Source: Actinomadura graeca (GTDB lineage Bacteria > Actinomycetota > Actinomycetes > Streptosporangiales > Streptosporangiaceae). Taken from it: a DNA stretch of 64,000 bases. Position numbers and translations under genes: made by a program. The stretch's first letter is position 1. Every line of letters begins with the position of its first letter. Below are positions 32,944 through 40,219 of the stretch, in pieces. Under the pieces are notes generated by a model. The model ran no database searches. It was not told where the DNA came from and saw only the letters and a list, made by a program, of their open reading frames with translations. Location: positions 3,472,001-3,536,000 of the forward strand of contig NZ_CP059572.1 in assembly GCF_019175365.1 (NCBI RefSeq). Reading direction: 5' to 3'.

Positions 32944-33603
32944 TCAGTTGAGGGCCGCGACCACGCCGAGCACCACCAGCAGCACGACGGGGACCACCAG
33001 CGACGCCAGCGCGGGGAGCGACCACGTGATCGTTCCCCGCGCCGGTGTCGCGTCCCCGGCCGCCTTGGCGGCGGCGGCCTTGTCCGGCGCGCCCGACCGC
33101 GTCCGGGGGCGGTTCCGGTCGCGGATCTCGTTGAGCCGCTGCGCGGCGTAGGCGGCGGGCGTCCGGCCCTTCAGCCGGGCGCCGGGGATCTTGCTGTGCC
33201 GCTCGTCCCTGCGGGCCCGCGCCTCCGCCTTGGCCTGCGCGCGGGGGGACGTCTGATGCACCCACGCCCGCGCCTTCAGCTCCGTCCCGCCGGGCCCGGC
33301 GAACCGGACGGTCACCGCGTGCGTGCCCTCGATCTCCCGGACGGACCGCCACGGCGCCCGCACGTCCCGCAGCGGGTTGCGGATCGTGACGGCCTCCTCG
33401 TCCCCGATGATCGCGGGACGGATCCCGGCGACGTACGCGATCCCGCAGCCGAGCAGCAGCAGGACCGCGATCGTCGCCGTCGTCACCGTGTAGCGCGGCC
33501 CGCCCTTGCCGGTGATGTTGAAGGCGAGGTCGGCCAGGTTCAGCACGGCGAACGCGAACCAGGCGACCGCGGCGACGCGCCCGCCGGTGGAGCGAATGGT
33601 CAT
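32944..33603 (-). CDS. PH-domain-like membrane protein
   Basis: This 219-residue protein has two N-terminal membrane helices ('VAAVAWFAFAVLNLADLAF' and 'TIAVLLLLGCGIAYVAG'). A bacterial PH-like fold of the bPH6 type follows ('GDEEAVTIRNPLRDVRAPWR' with 'IEGTHAVTVRF'). Next comes a basic stretch of Ala/Arg/Lys, and a final membrane helix lies at the C-terminus ('LPALASLVVPVVLLVVLGVV'). ATG 33603 lies 7 bases after the end of the adenosine deaminase gene, so they are probably one transcript. The function is unknown. Confidence 0.72.
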   Translation of the reverse strand: MTIRSTGGRVAAVAWFAFAVLNLADLAFNITGKGGPRYTVTTATIAVLLLLGCGIAYVAGIRPAIIGDEEAVTIRNPLRDVRAPWRSVREIEGTHAVTVRFAGPGGTELKARAWVHQTSPRAQAKAEARARRDERHSKIPGARLKGRTPAAYAAQRLNEIRDRNRPRTRSGAPDKAAAAKAAGDATPARGTITWSLPALASLVVPVVLLVVLGVVAALN

Positions 33604-33610
33604 GGACCGA

Positions 33611-34702
33611 TCATGCCAGCGGGCGGGCACCGCGCCACTTCAGCTGCGCGAAACCGGGCTTGATCACCCCGTTGATCAGTTCGAGGCGCTCGGTGAAAGG
33701 CGCGAACGCGGACTTCATCGCGTTGACCGTGAACCACTGGAGGTCGTCCCACCCGTACCCGAACGCGTCCGCGAGCTTGGCGAACTCCTCCGACAGCGTC
33801 GTGCCGCCCATGAGCCGGTTGTCGGTGTTCACCGTGACCCGGAACCCGAGCCGCCGCAGCAGGCCGATCGGGTGCTCGGCGATCGACTTCGCGGCACCGG
33901 TCTGGATGTTGGACGTCGGGCACATCTCCAGCGGGATCCGCTTGTCCCGGACGTAGTCGGCGAGGCGCCCGAGGCGGGGCTCCCCGCCCTCCACCTCGAT
34001 GTCGTCGATGATCCGCACGCCGTGGCCGAGCCGGTCGGCGCCGCACCACTGGATCGCCTGCCAGATCGACGGCAGCCCGAAGCCCTCTCCCGCGTGGATG
34101 GTGAAGTGCGCGTTCTCCCGCTGGAGGTATTCGAACGCGTCCAGGTGCCGGGTCGGCGGGTACCCGGCCTCGGCCCCGGCGATGTCGAACCCGACGACGC
34201 CGGCGTCCCGGTAACGGACGGCCAGCTCGGCGATCTCCTTGCTGCGCGCCTGGTGCCGCATGGCCGTGACCAGCGTCCCGACGCGGATCCCGTACTCACG
34301 GCGGCCCCGCGCGAACCCCTCCAGGACGGCCTCGACGACCTGCTCCAGCGTCAGGCCCTCGCTGACGTGCTGCTCGGGCGCGTATCGGATCTCCGCGTAG
34401 ACGATCCCGTCGTTCGCGAGGTCCTCGGCGCACTCGTACGCCACCCTCGTGAGCGCCTCGGCGGACTGCATCACCCCCACGGTGTGGGAGAAGCCCTCCA
34501 GGTACCGCTCCAGCGACCCCGAGTTCGACGCCTCCTCGAACCACGTGCTCAGGTTCCCGGCGTCGGTGGTCGGCAGATCCCCGTACCCGCCCTCGCGCGC
34601 GAGGTCGATGATGGTCGCCGGACGGACGCCGCCGTCGAGGTGGTCGTGCAGGAGCACCTTCGGGGCGCGCCGGATGTCGTCGAGTGTGGGTCTGTCGCTC
34701 AT
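33611..34702 (-). CDS. add: Adenosine deaminase
   Basis: This 363-residue zinc enzyme converts adenosine and deoxyadenosine to inosine. Metal and catalytic motifs are visible: '[16 protein letters not shown]' (HxH at 19/21), '[15 protein letters not shown]', '[13 protein letters not shown]', '[13 protein letters not shown]' and '[20 protein letters not shown]'. In the last motif the second Asp of the usual N-T-D-D is Asn, as in several actinobacterial adenosine deaminases; the metal-binding Asp is kept. The inosine formed is the substrate of the nearby purine nucleoside phosphorylase. The preferred start is ATG 34702. Confidence 0.93.
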   Translation of the reverse strand: MSDRPTLDDIRRAPKVLLHDHLDGGVRPATIIDLAREGGYGDLPTTDAGNLSTWFEEASNSGSLERYLEGFSHTVGVMQSAEALTRVAYECAEDLANDGIVYAEIRYAPEQHVSEGLTLEQVVEAVLEGFARGRREYGIRVGTLVTAMRHQARSKEIAELAVRYRDAGVVGFDIAGAEAGYPPTRHLDAFEYLQRENAHFTIHAGEGFGLPSIWQAIQWCGADRLGHGVRIIDDIEVEGGEPRLGRLADYVRDKRIPLEMCPTSNIQTGAAKSIAEHPIGLLRRLGFRVTVNTDNRLMGGTTLSEEFAKLADAFGYGWDDLQWFTVNAMKSAFAPFTERLELINGVIKPGFAQLKWRGARPLA

Positions 34703-34899
34703 CTCTAGAATCTACCGTCGCGCACCCCCGTTGACGAGGGGTTTTATGACGCACCGTGCGGTTCCCTCCGCTCTCTGCCACCCCGCAGGCAGAGTCGTGC
34801 ATGTCCGCTAACGGACGGATGATCCGCGCGTTTCCCCACGGGCCGTCCGGGGTCCTTATGCCAGGGTTACGGAACTCCGAAACTCCTCAAGGGGGAACG

Positions 34900-35676
34900 T
34901 TGCACGACACGCTTTCGAACGGTCCAGCGAAGTCCGCAGGCACGCGGGCGACGGGACGCCGTCCCGCCCGTATGGCGGCCCTGGCGCTGGTGCCGCTCAC
35001 CGCCCTGGCCCTCGCCGGATGCGGCTCCGAAGCGGACCCGAAGCCGGAAGCGCCGGTGGCCGCCGCCCCCACCCCCACCACACAGCCCGCGGCACCCTCG
35101 GAGACCCCCACCCTCGAACCGTCCTTCGGGCCGGTCAAGAAGACCACGGTCTTCGACATCGCCACCAAGGACGGTTACAAGGCCACCATGACCATCCGGT
35201 GGCACGCGAGACGGACCGTCCCCCGCGACACCCTCTTCGAAGGGTGCGAGGCGAGCCTGTCGTCCCAGGGCTCCTCCGGCACGGCGGAGAAGGTGTATTA
35301 CGCCGCGACCGCGGAGATCGGCGTGGAGTTCCAGACCACCGGCGGCTTCACCTGGCCGGCGGACCAGTCGATCAACGTGACGTTCGGCGACGGCAAGGAG
35401 ACCCAGACCTGGGACCGGGCGACCACCTGCTACGAGGGCCAGGACCTCGACAGCCCCGCCGCCCTCCGCCAGTTCCCCCTGTCACCGCAGTCGTCATCGA
35501 CGACGGTGATGTGGGTGGAGACCGCCGAGCGCACGCCGAAGAACCCGAACGGCACCATCAAGACCGACCCGGACTCCTACGAGATCTCCCCCCAGACCGA
35601 CCTGAACGGAACGTGCACCGAGAAGGGCAAGAAGCCCGACTCGGCCCGCGCCTGCATCGCCACATACGGCGACTAG
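34900..35676 (+). CDS. Lipoprotein of unknown function
   Basis: This 258-residue protein has a long polar n-region, then the lipoprotein signal 'MAALALVPLTALALAGC' (lipobox LAGC). A Pro/Ala/Thr linker of about 40 residues and a beta-rich domain with several Cys follow ('TLFEGCEASLSS', 'TTCYEGQD', 'LNGTCTEKG', 'RACIATYGD'). I take TTG 34900 as start because AAGGGGG lies just upstream. ATG 34972 would give a normal-length signal peptide but has no ribosome binding site. It opens the accessory region between add and deoA. Family not recognised. Confidence 0.6.
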   Translation: MHDTLSNGPAKSAGTRATGRRPARMAALALVPLTALALAGCGSEADPKPEAPVAAAPTPTTQPAAPSETPTLEPSFGPVKKTTVFDIATKDGYKATMTIRWHARRTVPRDTLFEGCEASLSSQGSSGTAEKVYYAATAEIGVEFQTTGGFTWPADQSINVTFGDGKETQTWDRATTCYEGQDLDSPAALRQFPLSPQSSSTTVMWVETAERTPKNPNGTIKTDPDSYEISPQTDLNGTCTEKGKKPDSARACIATYGD

Positions 35677-35701
35677 AGGCCCGCGCCGCAGCGGCCGCTC
35701 C

Positions 35702-36079
35702 TCAGGCGGGAGCGAGCGGGCTGCCGACGCGCAGGAGGTTCCCGCTGCGGTCCACCAACGTGAACTCCCGCATCCCCCAGTCCGTGTCCACGGGTGCCGC
35801 CAGCCGGCTGCCCGTGGCACGGTCGGTGGGCACGCCCACCTCGTCCCATATGCGATGCAAGGCGTCGGCATCGGTCACATAGAGGTAGCAACCGCCCGCG
35901 GTGGCCAGCGGGTCCACGTCGGGCTGGAGCGAGAAGTGCAGTTGCACGCTCCCCCGGGCCACGATCAGGTAGCCGTACTCCTGCCACGCACCCCGCTCCT
36001 CGAACCCGAGCCGCGAGTAGAACCCCAGCGTCTCGTCCAGATCCCGGCTGGGCAGGATCGGCACCGCATGCTCCTCCAT
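35702..36079 (-). CDS. VOC-fold protein, bleomycin-resistance-like
   Basis: This 125-residue glyoxalase/VOC protein shows 'AVPILPSRDLDETLGFYSRL', 'GYLIVARGSVQLHFS', 'CYLYVTDADALHRIWDEVGV' and 'MREFTLVDRSGNLLRVGSPL', the sequence pattern of BRP-type drug-binding proteins. These form dimers that bind bleomycin-like compounds without metal catalysis. Metal ligands of true glyoxalases are not evident. It stands alone in this accessory stretch. Binding of a particular drug is not demonstrable. Confidence 0.8.
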   Translation of the reverse strand: MEEHAVPILPSRDLDETLGFYSRLGFEERGAWQEYGYLIVARGSVQLHFSLQPDVDPLATAGGCYLYVTDADALHRIWDEVGVPTDRATGSRLAAPVDTDWGMREFTLVDRSGNLLRVGSPLAPA

Positions 36080-36268
36080 GCCGCCACGCTAACCCCGCCC
36101 TCCGACACTCGGCAGGAGCACCACCGAACGGACACCGGCAGAAGCCATCGGAGACCGACGGACGCCCACGGATATCAACGGAAACGAAGGGAAACGAAGG
36201 GATCCGCGCCCGTCCCGGCCCCGCCGCCGGCGCGGTCGTCACCGCGTGGGCGCGGGGCCGGGCCCCTC

Positions 36269-37249
36269 TCAGGACGCGGGAGAGATCACACTGTCGATCC
36301 ACGCGCGATGCGCGGGGACGTCGGTGTAGATGCCCTCCCCGCTGCGGCAGTTCGGACCCTCGTCCGGCTCCCCGGGGTCCGGGGGCGCGTGCTCCACGCG
36401 GCTGAAGGCGCCGATGAGCCGCCAGCCGGCGGGGGTGTCGCGCACCAGCGGCCCGCCGGAGTCACCGAAGCAGGGACCGGACTTGGTGTCGGCGTTGCCG
36501 GTGCAGACCTCGGACGCCGCGTCGATGGGCGTTTCGGGGTCGGTGCACCGGGCGGGCCGCCGGATGGCCGAGTCGAGCTGCTGGAGCACCTCGGGCTGGC
36601 CGTCGTCGCCGCAGAACTGGCCGCTGATGGTGCATCCCCATCCCAGCAGCCGCACCGGGGTGCCGACGGGCTGCCGGTCGTCCAGGGCGACGGCCGCGCC
36701 GGGGACCGGGCGGTCGAGCTTGATCAACCCGATGTCGTGCTTCACGTTGCCGCCCGCGGGATACCAGACGAGCCGTGCGGCCTTGCGGGCCTCCCCGCCC
36801 TGGTCCTTGCGGAGACTGCCGACGCGGAGCCGCAGATCCTCCGGAACGTGCGGGTCGATGCAGTGCCGCGCGGTGACCGCCCACTCGTCGGTGATCATGC
36901 TGGCGCCGCAGAAGTGCCCCGCCCGGTCCTGGACGGACACCATGAACGCGTACGGCGTCGTCGCGTCCTGACCACCGATGATCGTCGTGGACGCAGTGCC
37001 GGCGGGACGGGCCGGTCCGGGGTCGGCCTGGGCGGCCGTCGCCGTCAGGCCGAGTCCCAGCAGCACCGCGGCCGTGACGGCGAAGGGCCGCCGGAGGGAA
37101 CGCGGGGCAGCGCTCCCCCCGGCGGCGGCTCTCGCGGCGGCACCTCTGGTGGCGGCGCCTCTGGTGGCGGCGCCTCTGGTGGCGGCGCCTCTGGTGGCGG
37201 CTCTCCCCCCGGTGGCGGCTCTCGCGGTGGCGGGCTTTCGTGCGATCAC
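36269..37249 (-). CDS. Secreted trypsin-like serine protease (S1) with repeat-rich N-terminus
   Basis: This 326-residue protein has an unusual basic n-region of about 50 residues made of repeated A-T-R-G-A units. A signal helix ('FAVTAAVLLGLGLTATAAQA') and a short propeptide follow. The mature chymotrypsin-fold protease begins 'IIGGQDATTPYAFMVSVQ'. Catalytic residues are visible: His in 'WAVTARHCID', Asp in 'KHDIGLIKLD', Ser in 'PCFGDSGGPLVRDT'. Paired Cys suggest three disulfides. GGAGGA lies 4-5 bases before GTG 37249. The active site is intact; the target proteins are unknown. Confidence 0.85.
   Translation of the reverse strand: MIARKPATARAATGGRAATRGAATRGAATRGAATRGAAARAAAGGSAAPRSLRRPFAVTAAVLLGLGLTATAAQADPGPARPAGTASTTIIGGQDATTPYAFMVSVQDRAGHFCGASMITDEWAVTARHCIDPHVPEDLRLRVGSLRKDQGGEARKAARLVWYPAGGNVKHDIGLIKLDRPVPGAAVALDDRQPVGTPVRLLGWGCTISGQFCGDDGQPEVLQQLDSAIRRPARCTDPETPIDAASEVCTGNADTKSGPCFGDSGGPLVRDTPAGWRLIGAFSRVEHAPPDPGEPDEGPNCRSGEGIYTDVPAHRAWIDSVISPAS
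37136..37200 (-). repeat. 15-bp tandem repeats in the protease signal region
   Basis: GGCGGCGCCTCTGGT (plus strand) occurs three times perfectly (37151-37195), once with one mismatch (37136-37150), and a partial copy follows. It encodes the A-T-R-G-A repeats that lengthen the n-region of the signal peptide. Confidence 0.92.
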
Positions 37250-37707
37250 GGGTCCTCCTGGAATGCGGGAGCGGAGGAGCGCTCGTCCGGCCCCCTGGTG
37301 GCGCGGTCACCTGCCGATGACCGGCGTCTCGACGCTAGAAGGCCGGGCACCCGGCGGACGATCCCGCCAGCGCGCCCATTCCCGGTAGAGGTGGCTGTAC
37401 CGGCGGCCGCCTGGTGGCACCCACTCGGCGATTCCGTGTCCGGAATGGCAGAAGAACCGCCGTCGTCTGCCCAGCGAAACAGCAGATAGTGGTGCTCTTC
37501 ATCCGCTATCCGAGCTCCTGCGCATTCAGGAGGCTCTGAAATTTCAGTTACGGCTGAAACTGGTTACCGACAGCTCGCCAAAGTACCTTGCTGTCACACG
37601 CCCTGTTCCCGAGCCTCGTGCCGGCGTTCTCGCGCGGTCAGGCGCGTGCCCCGCAACCCAGGTTGCCGCCGACGCCCACCGGCGGTCGGTGGCGAAAGGT
37701 GGACAGA
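37250..37707. other. 458-bp intergenic region between two divergent protease genes
   Basis: No gene is supported here. The right half is AT-richer and contains the perfect 12-bp palindrome CTGAAATTTCAG (37536-37547), repeated in part as CGGCTGAAACT a few bases on. It may be an operator for one or both proteases; a definite promoter was not found. Confidence 0.45.
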
Positions 37708-38790
37708 GTGAACCGTGGAATGCAGCTCAAACGCGTGGCCATCCCACTGTTGAGTGCTGCGACGCTGATCACGATCCCCGCATTCGGGACCGTTCCGGCA
37801 ACGGCCCAGACGCAGCAGGCGGGAACCGTCCAGCAGGCGCAGTCCGCTCAGACCGCGCTGGCCGACCGGCTGACCGGCCGGCTCGGCTCCCGGCAGGCCG
37901 GCGCCTACATCGACGGCGCCGGGGACCTCGTCGTGAACGTGACCACCGCGGCCGCCGCCCGGCAGGTCAGGGACGCCGGGGCCAAGGCCCGCGTCGTCCG
38001 CAACGGCATCGGCCCGCTGACCGACTCCAAGGCCAGGCTCGACCGGCTCGCGGGCACCGCGGGCACCGTCGGCCTCGCCTGGGGCGTCGACGTCGTCTCC
38101 AACGCGGTCGTCGTCAGCGTTCCCCAGGACGACGACGACGCCGCGACCAGGGCGTTCGTGAAGCACGCGCGGTCCCTGGGCAGGACCGTCACGATCAGGC
38201 GCGTCGCGGCGGCGCCGCGTCCGCAGGTCGGCCCCGGTGACGCGATCATCTCGGGCGGCTCGCGCTGCTCGGTGTCGGCCATCGGCGTCAAGGGCGGGAC
38301 GGACTACATCGTCACCGCCGGGCACTGCACCAAGGCCCACGCCAGCTGGACGACCAGGGACGACCAGACCATCGGCGACCGGGACACCACCAGCTTCCCC
38401 GGCAACGACTACGGGACGATCAAGGTCTCCAACGGGTCGTTGAAGAACGACAACGCCCAGCTCACCGAGGTGGGACGCCCGGCGGTCGGAGCCCAGATCC
38501 AGAAGAAGGGCTCCACGACCAACACGACCACCGGGACGATCCGCGGCTACGACCGCACGGTGAACTACTCGGAGGGCTCGGTCTCGGGCCTGATCGAGAC
38601 CACCGCCTGCACCCAGCCGGGTGACAGCGGCGGCTCGCTCCAGGCCGGGAACACGGCCGTCGGGATCGTCTCCGGCGGCTCCACCGGCGCCTGCCGGTCC
38701 GGCTACCAGTCGTACTTCCAGCCGCTGGACGAGGCCCTCCAGGCCGCCGGCCTGACCCTCAAGAAGGCCGGGACCCCGACCCTGAAGTGA
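37708..38790 (+). CDS. Streptogrisin-like secreted serine protease (S1E) with propeptide
   Basis: This 360-residue preproenzyme has a signal peptide to about residue 33 ('LLSAATLITIPAFGTVPATA'). A pro-region of about 145 residues of the alpha-lytic protease type follows ('WGVDVVSNAVVVSVPQDDDD'). The mature protease begins near 'IISGGSRCSVSAIGVKG'. The catalytic triad is visible as His in 'YIVTAGHCTKA', Asp in 'PGNDYGTIKVS' and Ser in 'CTQPGDSGGSLQAG', with the two disulfide Cys pairs of streptogrisins. GTG 37708 has AAAGGTGG 5 bases upstream; ATG 37720 is an alternative. A strong terminator follows at 38798. Confidence 0.9.
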   Translation: MNRGMQLKRVAIPLLSAATLITIPAFGTVPATAQTQQAGTVQQAQSAQTALADRLTGRLGSRQAGAYIDGAGDLVVNVTTAAAARQVRDAGAKARVVRNGIGPLTDSKARLDRLAGTAGTVGLAWGVDVVSNAVVVSVPQDDDDAATRAFVKHARSLGRTVTIRRVAAAPRPQVGPGDAIISGGSRCSVSAIGVKGGTDYIVTAGHCTKAHASWTTRDDQTIGDRDTTSFPGNDYGTIKVSNGSLKNDNAQLTEVGRPAVGAQIQKKGSTTNTTTGTIRGYDRTVNYSEGSVSGLIETTACTQPGDSGGSLQAGNTAVGIVSGGSTGACRSGYQSYFQPLDEALQAAGLTLKKAGTPTLK

Positions 38791-38797
38791 TCACACT

Positions 38798-38827
38798 GTG
38801 GGGCTCCCGGTCCACCGGGGGCCCCAC
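38798..38827 (+). terminator. Hairpin terminator after the streptogrisin-like gene
   Basis: A 13-bp stem (one U-G pair) with a TCCA loop (38811-38814) lies 8 bases after the stop codon. It is followed by a pyrimidine-rich stretch rather than a pure T-tract, as is usual in high-GC actinomycetes. Confidence 0.75.
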
Positions 38828-38877
38828 GCCCCTTCTCCGGGCTCCCCGAGGATTTCCGGGCACCCCAAGACCGGCCT

Positions 38878-39240
38878 CTACGAGCCGGCCGCCTTCGCGT
38901 AGGCGTCCATGCCGCCCGCGAAGTCGAACACCACGCAGGGTTCGTCACCGACGACCCACGCGTCGTGCCCGGGCGTGACCACGAAGGCGTCACCGGGGCC
39001 GCCCTCCTGCTCGGAGCCGTCCTCCATGCGGATCCGGATCCTGCCCTCGACGACGTAGCCGTTGTGGTGCACCTGGCACAGGTCGGTGCCCGCGATGTCC
39101 CTGAGCGACTCCGTCCAGCGCCAGCCCGGCTCGAACGTCGCCCTGGCGAAGACCAGGCCCGTCATCTGGACGAGCTCCAGGTGCCCCCTGGGAAAGTCCC
39201 GCCGCTCGTCAGGCTTGTCGATGCTCTTGATTTCCAACAC
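38878..39240 (-). CDS. Cupin-domain protein
   Basis: This 120-residue single-domain cupin has motif 1 in 'CQVHHNGYVVEGRIRIRMED' (two His and Glu) and motif 2 in 'PGDAFVVTPGHDAWVVGDEP' (His). These suggest a bound metal. GTG 39240 has AAAGGGGG 7 bases upstream, which decides the start against two in-frame upstream candidates. It may be a small-molecule-binding or isomerase-like enzyme; the substrate cannot be inferred. The gene stands alone. Confidence 0.78.
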   Translation of the reverse strand: MLEIKSIDKPDERRDFPRGHLELVQMTGLVFARATFEPGWRWTESLRDIAGTDLCQVHHNGYVVEGRIRIRMEDGSEQEGGPGDAFVVTPGHDAWVVGDEPCVVFDFAGGMDAYAKAAGS

Positions 39241-39554
39241 GATGGGTCCCCCTTTCACCATCGTTCCCCACGTTTGCACCGGCCCTGACCAGCGTCAAGG
39301 CACCGGGGGGCGACCTTGCCCGCCGGGGGACGGACGCTTTGCCGCGCCAAGACCGTCCACCGTCCGCACCCCGCCGGCCGCCACTCACCCGCACCGACCG
39401 GCCGCCCACCACGACCGGGCGGACGATCTTCTGGAGTACTGCGGCTACTCTGTCGCCCCGCGCTCCTTTCTGACCTAATGGCATTCACGCCGACCGGCGT
39501 GATCGCCCCTCGGCGGCGATTCATCCGGGTGCCTCGAAAGGATGCGCTCCCCTC
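39241..39554. other. 314-bp intergenic region upstream of the lectin-like gene
   Basis: No gene is supported here. It contains an 18-bp inverted repeat, TCACGCCG-AC-CGGCGTGA (39485-39502), 53 bases before the lectin-like ATG. This is a possible operator site or small RNA hairpin. Confidence 0.45.
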
Positions 39555-40196
39555 ATGAGCGAAGCCCGAAAAGAACGAACCTTTAAAAAGCCCAGGTCCG
39601 ATTCCCACCACCACAAGCGTAATCACGGAAAAGGGGTCTCCTTACCAGCGGGCGCGGCCATCGCGGGAGCCGCGGCATTGACCGTGCTCTCCCTCGCCGC
39701 CGTCCCCGCGTCCGCGGCCGGGCCGCCCGACAACCTGATCTTCCGGTCCAAGAATCTCCAGTACGGCCAGTGCATGGACCTGGCGAACGGCGACACCGCG
39801 GACGGGACACCGATCGGCAAGTACGACTGCGTGCCGGGAACGAACCGGCGGTGGTATTTCGAGACCGTCGGCGTGAAATGCCGCCAGGGCACCGAGTGCC
39901 GGGTGACGTACCGCGTCCACACCGCGGTCGCCCCCAACAAGTGCGTCGACATCAAGAACCGGCACGTCGAGACGGGCGAGACCATCAACGAGCGGTCCTG
40001 CGACGCCTCCGCCGACTCCCAGCTCTGGTACCTGATCGACAACACCGACGGGAGCACCAAGTTCGCGAGCTTCCTCGCGTTCAGGAAGGACCCGGGCGCC
40101 CAGTACGCCATCGACGCGGGACCGCAGTACGGGCTGCGGATCTGGCCGGCGAACGACTCGTCCAACGCCCAGCACTGGAGCTTCATCCCCCAGTAG
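39555..40196 (+). CDS. Secreted ricin-type beta-trefoil lectin-like protein
   Basis: This 213-residue protein has a His/Lys/Arg-rich n-region of about 28 residues, a signal helix ending 'LSLAAVPASA', then a single ricin-B-like beta-trefoil. Three repeats end in Q/x-x-W-type motifs: 'TNRRWYFETV', 'SQLWYLIDN' and 'AQHWSFIPQ'. Motifs 'GQCMDLANGDTADGTPIGKY' and 'NKCVDIKNRHVETGETINER' are typical, each with a Cys. It may bind carbohydrate outside the cell. No catalytic domain is attached. The ribosome binding site is weak. Confidence 0.82.
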   Translation: MSEARKERTFKKPRSDSHHHKRNHGKGVSLPAGAAIAGAAALTVLSLAAVPASAAGPPDNLIFRSKNLQYGQCMDLANGDTADGTPIGKYDCVPGTNRRWYFETVGVKCRQGTECRVTYRVHTAVAPNKCVDIKNRHVETGETINERSCDASADSQLWYLIDNTDGSTKFASFLAFRKDPGAQYAIDAGPQYGLRIWPANDSSNAQHWSFIPQ

Positions 40197-40219
40197 GACT
40201 CCACCAGGACGGGGGCCGC

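Noticed and set aside
34756..34899. Upstream ATG starts for the lipoprotein gene at 34900
   Set aside because: They would add about 48 residues before an already long n-region and lack ribosome binding sites.
36181..36200. Two 10-bp direct repeats (GAAACGAAGG)
   Set aside because: Too short to be meaningful; no gene start or symmetry is associated with them.
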